Shown: piece after piece, positions 54,051 through 62,737 of the stretch
Numbering within the stretch: the stretch's first letter is position 1
Layout: each line of letters begins with the position of its first letter
Assembly: GCF_014725735.1 (NCBI RefSeq)
Contig: NZ_CP061368.1
Coordinates: 387,225-451,224, forward strand
Origin: Wenzhouxiangella sp. AB-CW3
Lineage (GTDB): Bacteria; Pseudomonadota; Gammaproteobacteria; Xanthomonadales; Wenzhouxiangellaceae
Length of the DNA: 64,000 bases
Reading direction: 5' to 3'
The notes under the pieces: generated by a model
What the model saw: the letters and a program-made list of their open reading frames with translations, nothing else
What the model was told of the DNA's origin: nothing
Database searches by the model: none
Position numbers and translations under genes: made by a program

Positions 54051-57000
54051 GTGGCCTACCGTTTGCTAATCGTACTCCTTGCCCTTCATGGGGCTGCCGC
54101 GTTCGCGGTCGAATCGCAGTTCGATCTGCTTGTTGACCTTGATGGCAGCAGCTCGACCGGCTGCACTGTCTCCACCCCGGCCGGCCCCTTTGACGGCGTC
54201 GAGTCGATTCTCAGCACCTTTGTCGAAACCGATGGCAGTGACCAGGCGCGCGTGGTGCGGGTCGAGCGGCGCCATTGCATCGATCCGGCTGGCGATCAGT
54301 TCGGGCCGTCCGAGGTGGTGGATGCCGGGGAGTGGCCGGTTGGCATCGGCAACGGACTAGACGGCTTCAACGTCATCGAGACGTACCTGCCCCTGTCGCA
54401 TTCCGATCGCTTCAACGACCTGCGGCTGGCGCTGGTTGCCAGGGATGATTCAGGCAATGACTCGGTGCTGATGAGCGGCCTGGGTGGTGAGGATATCGTG
54501 CTGGACGGACTGCCGGCCATTCCTGTTCCACTGGCCGGAACCGTCGCCCTGGGTGTGCTGGCACTGCTACTGCTTCTGACCGGCCTGTTGATTCTCAATC
54601 GCCGGGGGCGTCTCACATTTGCCGCCCTGGCTTGCCTGGTGGCTGGAGGAGCCGCCGGGGCAGCCTGTGTTCTCGACGGCGAGGTGTTCAACTGGAGCAT
54701 GCAGGATCTGCTGGCCGAAACGGCGGCCAGCGACCCGGAAAACGGGGTTGATATCCGCGCCCTGTTTGCCCGTCGGGACGCTGGTGGCCAGCGCCTGTGC
54801 GTACGCATTGATGCCGCACTGCAGTTCACCACCGCCCCGCAGGCAGCCGATGACGACTATGTCACCGTGGAGACATCCTTGCTGGCGGTGTCGGCGGCTG
54901 ATGGCCTGCTGGACAATGACATCCTGGGCATCCCGGCCGCGGAACTGGCCAGTTTTGGTGGTGGCAGTCTGGGTGGTGAAGTGACGGACCACGGCGCCGG
55001 TACCAGTATCACGGTCGGAGCGGACGGCAATCTGAGCGTGCAGGCTGACGGCAGCTTCGAATTTCAGGCGGAAACCGGATTCGAGGGCGATTTCACATTC
55101 GAGTACCGGCTGGAGAACATCAGTGGCAGCAGCGATGCCACGGTCACCGTTCAGGTTCAGAGTCCGCCGGAGGCCGTTGACGATGACTACCAGGCAGAGG
55201 TCGGACAGCTCTTTGAGCAACCGGCTCCGGGGCTGCTGGCCAACGATGGTGGCGTGCCGGCTCCGGAAGTGGCCAGTTTTGGTGGGGGAGATCTGGGCGG
55301 GACAGCCACTGATCACGCTGCCGGCAGTAGTGTATCGATCGCCCCGGACGGCAACGTGGAAGTGCAGGCCGATGGCAGTCTGTCGTTCCTGCCTCCGACG
55401 GGCCACACCGGACCGTTCGAGTTCTACTACCAGGCCGAAAACCCTGCCGGCGATGATCAGGCGCGGGTTGAGGTCACCGTCAACCAGGCGCCGGAGGTCA
55501 CCTCAGACGACAGCCACACCTGCGAGGCGGGCACGACCTGCGAGTTCGATTTTTCGGCCACCGGCTATCCCGAGCCGGTCATCACTGTACAGGGCGACTT
55601 GCCCGATGGCGTCAGCTTCGATGCCGCGGACGAAAGCCTGACTGGCACACCGGACGCAGGCACCGGTGGTGTCTGGACGATGACCGTGACGGCCGCCAAC
55701 GGTATTGGCAGCGACGACGAGCAGAGTTTTACGCTGACCGTCAACGAGGCCCCGTCCATCACCTCGGATGACAACCATGCCTGTGAAGTGGGCAGCACCT
55801 GCAGTTTCACCTTTGAAGCCGACGGTCATCCGGCCGCGACCTTCGACCTGCCCGGCCTGCCGGCAGGCCTGAGCCTGGACAGCAATAGCGGTGAACTGTC
55901 CGGCACGCCCGATGCCGGTACCGGCGGCACCTATAACCTTACCCTGACGGCCGGCAACGGCATCGGCAGTGACGACACCCAGGCCTTCACGCTCACCGTC
56001 GGCGAGGCCCCGGAGATCACCTCGGCCGACAGCCACAGCTGCGAGGTGGGCAGCACTTGCAGTTTCACACTGACCGCGACGGGCCTGCCCGACCCCGAGT
56101 TCGACCTGCCCGACCTGCCCGATGGGCTGAGTCTGGACTCCAGTTCCGGAGAACTCAGTGGCACCCCGGACAATGGTACTGGCGGTGTCTACAACCTCAC
56201 TGCCACGGCCAGCAACAGTGTCGGCAGCGATCAACAGAGTTTTACGCTGACCGTCAACGAGGCCCCGTCCATCACCTCGGATGACAACCATGCCTGCGAA
56301 GTGGGCAGCACCTGCAGTTTCACCTTTGAAGCCGACGGTCATCCGGCCGCGACCTTCGACCTGCCCGGCCTGCCGGCAGGCCTGAGCCTGGACAGCAACA
56401 GCGGTGAACTGTCCGGCACGCCCGATGCCGGTACCGGCGGTACCTATAACCTCACCCTGACGGCCGGCAATGGCATTGGCAGCGACGATACCCAGACCTT
56501 CACGCTCACCGTCGGTGAGGTACCGGAGATCACCTCGGCCGACAATCACAGCTGCGAGGCCGGTAGTACCTGCAGCTTCAGCGTGACCGCCGACGGTCAC
56601 CCGGACCCGACCTTTAGCATCACCTCCGGCACACTGCCCGACGGACTCAGTCTGGCGGCCGACGGCACCCTGTCCGGCACACCCGATGCCGGCACCGGCG
56701 GGGTCTACAACCTGGAATTGACGGCCACCAATTCCATCGACAGTGACGAGCAACCCTTCACGCTCACCGTCAACGAGGCACCCACCATTACTTCGGCGGA
56801 CACGCTCAACTGCGAGATTGGCAGTGCCTGCGCCTTTACCGTGACGGCCGACGGCCATCCCGAACCGACCTTCAGCATCACGTCCGGCTCACTGCCCGAC
56901 GGGCTCAGCCTGGCGGCCGATGGCACCTTTTCGGGCACACCCGACGCGGGGACCGGCGGCGCCTACAACCTGGAGCTGACGGCCTCGAACGGCATCGGCA

Positions 57001-60000
57001 CGGATGGCACCCAGGCCTTCACGCTCAACGTTGGCCAGGTACCGTCCATCACCTCGGCCGACAATCACAGCTGCGAGGCCGGTAGTACCTGCAGCTTCAG
57101 CGTGACCGCTGACGGTCACCCGGACCCGACCTTCAGCATCACCTCCGGCACGTTGCCCGACGGACTCAGCCTGGCGGCCGACGGCACGCTGTCCGGCACG
57201 CCCGATGCCGGCACCGGCGGGGTCCACAACCTGGAATTGACGGCCACCAACACCATGGGAGATGACGACCAGTCGTTTGAACTGACCGTAACCGAGGCGC
57301 CACAGGCCAACGACAACCCCAGTGGCGGCATCCCGTCCGACTCGTCACCGGGCAGCATGCCTTACCATGGCAGTATCGACACAACACTGGTGGTATCCGA
57401 TGCCAACGGGGTACTGACCAACGACACCCTGGGCTTCCCCGCGGCCAGCATTGCCAATCCGACCCCGACCAGCGCCAATGGCGGCAGCGTCACTCTGAGT
57501 ACTGACGGCGGCTTCTCCTACATCCCACCCAGTGCAAGCTTCACCGGCATTGACACGTTTGAATACTGCCTGGACGACGGTGCCAATCCGCCCGACTGCG
57601 CCACGGTGTCGGTGGCCATCGGCGAGCGACCCGAGGCCAACGACCACAACTTCCCCGCAACCCTGTTGGGCAATACCCACGTTGACACCGCCCACGACAG
57701 CGGTTTCTCACTGTTCAGTCTGACCAGCGGCGACAGCCTGTCCATCTCGGTGGTCAGCGACACCAACGGCGATGCGGCCGTTAATGCCGCAACCGGCACC
57801 TTCAGTTTCAGTCCGGCGGCCGGTCACAACGGCTCGGCGTCATTCCAGTATTCGGCCAGCAACGGCTTTGGCAGTGCAACCGGTACCGTGACCTTCGATG
57901 TGCAGGGGATGGTCTGGTACTTCGACAACTCGGCTGCCAGTGGTGGTGACGGGCGTCTTGCCTCGCCGTTCAACAGCCTGGCCGGGGCGAGCTCCGCTGC
58001 AGCCGGCGAGGTGCTGTTCCTTCACACCGGATCAGGTGACTACACCGGCGGCATTACGTTGCTGGACAATCAGACCCTGGTTGGTCATGCCGATGTCGGT
58101 AATCTTGAAACCCATGCCGGCCAAGGCGCACCGGATGACAGTCCGCTGCCGCCGGTCTCGACCGAACCGGTGATAGCCAACGCCGGTGGTCATGGCATCG
58201 CCCTGGGTAGCGGCAATGCCATCCACGGTCTGCACGTGGGCGACACCAACGACTTTGGAGTATTCGGCGATGACTTCGGAACCCTGACCGTCTCGGGCGT
58301 GAGCATTACCGGCAGCGGTTCGGGGCTGCACCTGGATGACGGTACCGTTTCCGGCGCCGGTTTTGACCAGGTCAGCGCCACCACCGGCACGCACGGAATC
58401 CTGCTGACCGATGTTGCCGGCACGGTAGATCTCGGTGGTGGTGCGATCAGCGGCGCCACCACTGCTGCCCTGGAACTCAATGGCGGAACGGCCGACGTCA
58501 ACTACTCCGGCACCCTGCAGCCGGGCACCGGCGGGCGCCCGGCGCTGGTTCAGAACAAGAGCGGCGGCACGGTGGCGCTGAGCGGCGCGCTGGACAGTAC
58601 CGAGCAGGGCGTGCGGGTTGCCGACAACCCGGGCACGACCACACGCTTTGCCGGTGGCATGAATCTTTCCACCGGCAATAGCGTGGCTTTCCATGCCAGC
58701 GGAGACGGCACGGTGGAGGTCTGTGACGACAACCCGTGCAATCCCGCGGTCGACGGCGGCCTGATCAACAACCTGAGCACCACGACGGCCACTGCCCTGG
58801 AGGTGATCAACACCACCATCGGTGCCAACCATCTGGAGTTTCGCAGTATCTCTGCCGGCACCAGCAGCAACGGTCCCTCTCATGGCATTCTGCTGGACAC
58901 GACCGGGACCAGCGGTGGCTTGATCCTGCGCGGCACCGGGTCGAGTGGCAGCGGTGGACTGATCCGGAATACTGGTGATGTTTCCGTGCTGCTGCTCGAT
59001 ACCGCCGAGATCGAGCTGAATGACCTGGATGTTTTCAATAGCGGGAATGACGGTATCCGGGGTCAGGGCGTGCACAACTTCGCGCTGGTTGGCGCCAATC
59101 TCACCGACAACGGCGATGGGTTCGGAGAGAACGGCTTGCAGTTCGGTGCGCCAACGGGCAGCGTACCAGGCGTCACCGGAACGCTGACCATCACCGATAC
59201 CAACATCAGCGGTTCGGCCGGCAACAACGTTCATATCCGCAACACCTCCGGTACCCTGGACGCCATGAACGTCAGCGGCGGCAGCTTCAATGAAGTCAGC
59301 GGCACCACCGGCGCCAACTCCTTCTTGTTCGAGATGGCCGGAGATGCGGTGACCAACGCGGCCACGATTGCCGGATCAAGCTTCGAGGATAATTCGCCCC
59401 AGCGTGCGCTGGAGGTGATCGTGGGCGACAGCAGTACCTTGGCCGATTTCACGATCTCGAACAACATCTTCAGCAATAACGGCATTCACGCCAGTTTCTC
59501 GCAACAAAACACCGCTGACCTGACGCTGTCTGTGCTTGACAACGACATGCAACTTGCCGACCCGCTGCACGCCATCAATGTGTTCTCTTCGAGCAGTTCG
59601 ACCGGCGGCTCGGTCACCGGCACGATCGACGGCAATACCATTGGTGATTCGGCGGTCGCCAGTTCGGGGGCTCGCGGCAATGGTATCCGGGTCTTGATCC
59701 AGGGGCAGACCGAGGCGGTGTTGCTGATCAATGACAACACCCTTCGCCAGATCTGGGACGAGAACAATGCCGTGCGCGGCATAGAGGCTTCCTTCCGCGG
59801 CTCGACCGCGTCGGGCCTGCCGATTGTCCAGAGCGATATCACCATCACCAACAACGATGTCGATACCATGGCGCCAGACACGGAATTCCCCTTGGCGGCT
59901 ATCTTCGTGTCGGCCGACGACCAGGGAAGCCCGGCCCGGGTGCGCGCGGATATTCGCGATAATATCGCCCAGAACAGCGTTGGTGGCGGTAGTTGGGAAC

Positions 60001-60188
60001 CTCCCGATTTCGATGGCAATGGCGCACACTTGGTCTTTACCGAGGAAGTTCAACAGAACGAGGAGGGGCAACTGGTTGACACGTTGAACGGCGCTGATGC
60101 ACAGACCCAAATGGAGAACAACAATTCGGCCACGGTTTATGCGCCGCCGGAAATCACCCTGATTCCGGGGCCGATCAACACACCCTGA
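54051..60188 (+). CDS. Giant surface protein: cadherin-like/Ig repeats plus beta-helix
   Basis: 2045 residues. Signal peptide 1-18. Residues about 157-187 (IPVPLAGTVALGVLALLLLL, then LNRRG) look like an IPTL-type sorting/anchor segment placed internally. Two cadherin/VCBS-like domains (about 261-477, DDDY...DGSF.F) precede seven He_PIG/Ig-like repeats of about 86 residues (478-1082), each with two Cys (HxCExGSTC) and an LSGTPDAGTGG turn. Two more cadherin-like domains (1083-1283) lead to a right-handed beta-helix C-terminus (ITGSGSGLHLDDG, LTDNGDGFGENGLQFG). Probably an adhesin or exported surface polymer. It starts with GTG. Confidence 0.82.
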   Translation: MAYRLLIVLLALHGAAAFAVESQFDLLVDLDGSSSTGCTVSTPAGPFDGVESILSTFVETDGSDQARVVRVERRHCIDPAGDQFGPSEVVDAGEWPVGIGNGLDGFNVIETYLPLSHSDRFNDLRLALVARDDSGNDSVLMSGLGGEDIVLDGLPAIPVPLAGTVALGVLALLLLLTGLLILNRRGRLTFAALACLVAGGAAGAACVLDGEVFNWSMQDLLAETAASDPENGVDIRALFARRDAGGQRLCVRIDAALQFTTAPQAADDDYVTVETSLLAVSAADGLLDNDILGIPAAELASFGGGSLGGEVTDHGAGTSITVGADGNLSVQADGSFEFQAETGFEGDFTFEYRLENISGSSDATVTVQVQSPPEAVDDDYQAEVGQLFEQPAPGLLANDGGVPAPEVASFGGGDLGGTATDHAAGSSVSIAPDGNVEVQADGSLSFLPPTGHTGPFEFYYQAENPAGDDQARVEVTVNQAPEVTSDDSHTCEAGTTCEFDFSATGYPEPVITVQGDLPDGVSFDAADESLTGTPDAGTGGVWTMTVTAANGIGSDDEQSFTLTVNEAPSITSDDNHACEVGSTCSFTFEADGHPAATFDLPGLPAGLSLDSNSGELSGTPDAGTGGTYNLTLTAGNGIGSDDTQAFTLTVGEAPEITSADSHSCEVGSTCSFTLTATGLPDPEFDLPDLPDGLSLDSSSGELSGTPDNGTGGVYNLTATASNSVGSDQQSFTLTVNEAPSITSDDNHACEVGSTCSFTFEADGHPAATFDLPGLPAGLSLDSNSGELSGTPDAGTGGTYNLTLTAGNGIGSDDTQTFTLTVGEVPEITSADNHSCEAGSTCSFSVTADGHPDPTFSITSGTLPDGLSLAADGTLSGTPDAGTGGVYNLELTATNSIDSDEQPFTLTVNEAPTITSADTLNCEIGSACAFTVTADGHPEPTFSITSGSLPDGLSLAADGTFSGTPDAGTGGAYNLELTASNGIGTDGTQAFTLNVGQVPSITSADNHSCEAGSTCSFSVTADGHPDPTFSITSGTLPDGLSLAADGTLSGTPDAGTGGVHNLELTATNTMGDDDQSFELTVTEAPQANDNPSGGIPSDSSPGSMPYHGSIDTTLVVSDANGVLTNDTLGFPAASIANPTPTSANGGSVTLSTDGGFSYIPPSASFTGIDTFEYCLDDGANPPDCATVSVAIGERPEANDHNFPATLLGNTHVDTAHDSGFSLFSLTSGDSLSISVVSDTNGDAAVNAATGTFSFSPAAGHNGSASFQYSASNGFGSATGTVTFDVQGMVWYFDNSAASGGDGRLASPFNSLAGASSAAAGEVLFLHTGSGDYTGGITLLDNQTLVGHADVGNLETHAGQGAPDDSPLPPVSTEPVIANAGGHGIALGSGNAIHGLHVGDTNDFGVFGDDFGTLTVSGVSITGSGSGLHLDDGTVSGAGFDQVSATTGTHGILLTDVAGTVDLGGGAISGATTAALELNGGTADVNYSGTLQPGTGGRPALVQNKSGGTVALSGALDSTEQGVRVADNPGTTTRFAGGMNLSTGNSVAFHASGDGTVEVCDDNPCNPAVDGGLINNLSTTTATALEVINTTIGANHLEFRSISAGTSSNGPSHGILLDTTGTSGGLILRGTGSSGSGGLIRNTGDVSVLLLDTAEIELNDLDVFNSGNDGIRGQGVHNFALVGANLTDNGDGFGENGLQFGAPTGSVPGVTGTLTITDTNISGSAGNNVHIRNTSGTLDAMNVSGGSFNEVSGTTGANSFLFEMAGDAVTNAATIAGSSFEDNSPQRALEVIVGDSSTLADFTISNNIFSNNGIHASFSQQNTADLTLSVLDNDMQLADPLHAINVFSSSSSTGGSVTGTIDGNTIGDSAVASSGARGNGIRVLIQGQTEAVLLINDNTLRQIWDENNAVRGIEASFRGSTASGLPIVQSDITITNNDVDTMAPDTEFPLAAIFVSADDQGSPARVRADIRDNIAQNSVGGGSWEPPDFDGNGAHLVFTEEVQQNEEGQLVDTLNGADAQTQMENNNSATVYAPPEITLIPGPINTP
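55485..57297 (+). repeat. Seven tandem Ig-like repeat units inside the giant gene
   Basis: Units of about 255 bases. Units 2 and 4 encode the same protein sequence over about 75 residues and are offset by 513 bases; units 5 and 7 are nearly identical and offset by 519. This shows duplication of two-unit blocks and a substrate for length change by recombination. Confidence 0.85.
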
Positions 60189-60226
60189 CCAGGCGTCAGC
60201 GGGCAATCGATCAAGGAGAGCGTGCA

Positions 60227-60730
60227 ATGTCGGAACCGTTTCTCAGCGAAATTCGCATGATGAGCTTCAGTTTCCCGCCCAAGGGCTGGGCCTTGTGTAA
60301 CGGCCAGGTGCTGCCCATCAACCAGAACCAGGCGCTGTTTGCACTGCTGGGCACTACTTTCGGTGGCGATGGTCAGACCAACTTTGCGCTGCCGGATTAT
60401 CGCGGCCGCGCCCCGGTTCACGTCGGCAACGGGCATGCCCTGGGCGAACGTGGAGGCGAGCAGGCTCATGCGCTGAGCGTATCCGAGATGCCGATCCATC
60501 ATCACACGCTGCAGGCCACGGCGGATGATGCTGACCAGTCGATGCCGACTGGGAATCTGTTCGCGCGCCAGGCGCCCGACAATGCCTACGTTGCACCTGG
60601 CTCACTGGGGGCGATGAATGATGCCTCCATCAGCAATGCCGGAGATTCGCAACCGCACCTCAACATGCAGCCGTACCTGACGGTTTCCTTCTGCATAGCC
60701 GTGCAGGGCATTTTCCCGAGCCCGAACTAG
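60227..60730 (+). CDS. Phage tail collar domain protein 1 (MdpB-like)
   Basis: 167 residues, ATG with AAGGAGAG upstream. The collar-domain (PF07484-type) pattern is complete: FLSEIRMMSFSFPPKGWALC, QVLPINQNQALFALLGTTFG, GDGQTNFALPDYRGRAPVH, then a His-rich HHHTLQA and a C-terminal QPYLTVSFCIAVQGIFP. No signal peptide. These proteins occur as triplets outside prophages; their role is unknown but they form trimeric fibre tips in phages. First of three; 39 bases after the giant gene. Confidence 0.9.
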   Translation: MSEPFLSEIRMMSFSFPPKGWALCNGQVLPINQNQALFALLGTTFGGDGQTNFALPDYRGRAPVHVGNGHALGERGGEQAHALSVSEMPIHHHTLQATADDADQSMPTGNLFARQAPDNAYVAPGSLGAMNDASISNAGDSQPHLNMQPYLTVSFCIAVQGIFPSPN

Positions 60731-60741
60731 GAGCAGGCACC

Positions 60742-61245
60742 ATGACGCAACCCTACATTGGTGAGATCCGTATTTTTGCAGGAAATTTTGCTCCCTCCGG
60801 CTGGAAGTTCTGCGATGGCAGCCTGCTGCCCGTTTCCGAGAACGAAGTATTGTTTCAGTTGATTGGCACGAGTTATGGCGGTGACGGGCAAACGACTTTT
60901 GCGTTGCCCGATCTGCGTGGCCGCATACCCCTGCATCAAGGCAACGACTTCGTGCTGGCTCAATCGGGCGGTGCGGAGACCGTAACGCTGACTTCCAACC
61001 AGATTCCAAGCCATAACCATGCGCTACTGGCTTCAGCGGAAGTTGCCAACGACCCCAATCCCGGTGGAAACGTGCTCGGGGAACAATCGGCCACGTCCCA
61101 CTTTCATGGTGGCAATCCGCAGGCAGCGATGGCTTCGGGCTCGGTGACCCCGGTCGGAGGCGGGCAACCGCATGACAATGTCCAGCCATTCCTGTGTGTG
61201 AATTTCATCATTTCGCTGTTCGGGATATTCCCGTCTCAGAACTGA
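60742..61245 (+). CDS. Phage tail collar domain protein 2 (MdpB-like)
   Basis: 167 residues, 11 bases after protein 1, with GGAG before the ATG. Same architecture: YIGEIRIFAGNFAPSGWKFC, SYGGDGQTTFALPDLRGR, IPSHNHALLAS, QPFLCVNFIISLFGIFPSQN. It differs from protein 1 in the variable middle, as expected if each contributes a different subunit. Confidence 0.9.
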   Translation: MTQPYIGEIRIFAGNFAPSGWKFCDGSLLPVSENEVLFQLIGTSYGGDGQTTFALPDLRGRIPLHQGNDFVLAQSGGAETVTLTSNQIPSHNHALLASAEVANDPNPGGNVLGEQSATSHFHGGNPQAAMASGSVTPVGGGQPHDNVQPFLCVNFIISLFGIFPSQN

Positions 61246-61264
61246 GCTGGAGGAGCTAGTCGCC

Positions 61265-61789
61265 ATGGCCGACCCATTTGTCGCCGAAATTCGCATGTTC
61301 CCTTTCAACTTTGCGCCCAGAGGTTGGGCATGGTGCGACGGGCAGTTGCTGCCTCTTTCGCAGCACACCGCGCTTTTTGCCTTGCTGGGCACTACCTATG
61401 GCGGCAACGGCAAGTCGAATTTCGCGTTGCCGGATTTGCAGGGATGTGTGCCGATGCAGCCGGGCCAGGGCCCAGGCCTGACCTCACGCAGCCTGGGCGA
61501 GTCGGGTGGGACGGAAACCGTCACGCTGACCGAATCGGAACTCCCGGAGCATGACCATTCGCTGATGGCCACGGGAATGCTTGCCAACCGCACCTCCCCG
61601 GTCGGGAACTCCATTGCCCGCCCCAGTGCGGGCTCCTCGTTCAAGCCGTCATCAGGGGAATCGCTTACCGCAATGGCGTCACAAGCGCTGGCCCCGGCCG
61701 GTGGCAATTTGCCGCACAACAACATGCAGCCGTACCTGACCTGCTATTTTGCTATCGCCCTGCAGGGTGTGTTTCCGCCTCGTGACTGA
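61265..61789 (+). CDS. Phage tail collar domain protein 3 (MdpB-like)
   Basis: 174 residues, 19 bases after protein 2, GGAGGAG upstream of the ATG. FVAEIRMFPFNFAPRGWAWC, TYGGNGKSNFALPDLQGC, LPEHDHSLMATGM, QPYLTCYFAIALQGVFPPRD. Its stop overlaps the next start (TGATG), coupling it to the GNAT gene. Confidence 0.9.
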   Translation: MADPFVAEIRMFPFNFAPRGWAWCDGQLLPLSQHTALFALLGTTYGGNGKSNFALPDLQGCVPMQPGQGPGLTSRSLGESGGTETVTLTESELPEHDHSLMATGMLANRTSPVGNSIARPSAGSSFKPSSGESLTAMASQALAPAGGNLPHNNMQPYLTCYFAIALQGVFPPRD

Positions 61790-62334
61790 TGAACAGGACC
61801 GCGTGGCAACGGGTCAATGCACTCACCGACAGCGCCACGCTGAAGCTGCGCCCGGAAAGCGATGCCGATGAAACGTTTCTCGAAGCCCTGTACGGCACCA
61901 CGCGGGCCGATGAGATGGCCCTCGTCCAGTGGCCGGAAGCGCAGGTCCGGCAGTTTGTTGGCCAGCAGTTTCGCGCCCAGCGGGCGCATTACCGCAGACA
62001 CTATCCTGGAGCCGCTTTTCTGGTGGTCGAAAAAGATGGCCAGCCCATCGGCCGCTTGTACCTGCACACAACCGGAAGGGAACTGCGCCTGATGGACATC
62101 CTGTTGTTGCCCGAGTGGCGCGGGCATGGCCTGGGCCGACAGTTGCTGGCAGCCGTTGTGCGCATGGCCATGGATGCCAGCCTGCCCGTGACCCTGCATG
62201 TCGAGCCGTTCAATCCGGCCCGACGATGGTATCAGCGGCTCGGTTTCGAGTTGCTGGATGAGCGCGGCGTGTACTGGTTCATGCGCTTGCCCGCCGAGCG
62301 GCTGGCGCCGGCCCGTCAACTCCTTGTCTGCTGA
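61789..62334 (+). CDS. GNAT-family N-acetyltransferase of the collar cluster
   Basis: 181 residues. LKLRPESDADETFLEALYGTTR (N-terminal GNAT), AAFLVVEKDGQPIGRLYLH, and the acetyl-CoA loop LLPEWRGHGLGRQLLAAVV, then NPARRWYQRLGF. Translation is coupled to the third collar gene. The acceptor is unknown. Its tight coupling suggests it modifies a collar protein or related assembly. Confidence 0.88.
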   Translation: MNRTAWQRVNALTDSATLKLRPESDADETFLEALYGTTRADEMALVQWPEAQVRQFVGQQFRAQRAHYRRHYPGAAFLVVEKDGQPIGRLYLHTTGRELRLMDILLLPEWRGHGLGRQLLAAVVRMAMDASLPVTLHVEPFNPARRWYQRLGFELLDERGVYWFMRLPAERLAPARQLLVC

Positions 62335-62347
62335 CCGGAATCGTTCG

Positions 62348-62641
62348 TCAGGAAAAGGTGATCTCGTAGCGCATGCCGGTCTCATCCGGACCGATCGGCA
62401 CCAGAAACAGTTCCAGTTCGCCGTTTTCCGGGTGCACCAGGGTGTGGATGCCCTGCGGCCAGTATCGATTCGGTTCCCCGCAACGCACGATGACGCTGAA
62501 AGGCTGGCGTTTGCCGGGGCGCCCCCCGGAGCCTGGCTGGCACTGAACGACAACGGCATTGTGAAGGTTGTCGCCAAAGCGAATCGCGATGGTTTGCCCG
62601 ATCAGCGGCGTGAAATCCTCGAGAGTCAGTTGGTCGAGCAT
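62348..62641 (-). CDS. DUF6916-like protein
   Basis: 97 residues from ATG 62641 (an upstream start adds 16 unlike residues). A compact beta-rich protein: LTLEDFTPLIGQTIAIRF, KRQPFSVIVRCGEPNRYWPQ, GIHTLVHPENGELELFLVPI, then GPDETGMRYEITF. It resembles DUF6916 proteins that are found beside collar triplets. Here it is convergent with the GNAT gene rather than in its operon. Function unknown. Confidence 0.65.
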   Translation of the reverse strand: MLDQLTLEDFTPLIGQTIAIRFGDNLHNAVVVQCQPGSGGRPGKRQPFSVIVRCGEPNRYWPQGIHTLVHPENGELELFLVPIGPDETGMRYEITFS

Positions 62642-62737
62642 GGCTTGGAATGTGCCTCGGCAGGACTGGAAACCATCATGGTAAATCATCGCCGGCTATA
62701 CTCTGCCCGTTGCGAACATCTCAGAGGCGAAAGCGCC

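Noticed and set aside
55503-56858. 451-codon frame opposite the Ig repeats
   Set aside because: It mirrors the repeat structure of the coding strand and has no signal peptide or family match.
60227-61789. Prophage remnant
   Set aside because: Only collar-domain genes are present; no integrase, capsid, terminase or lysis genes, and the spacing is operon-like.
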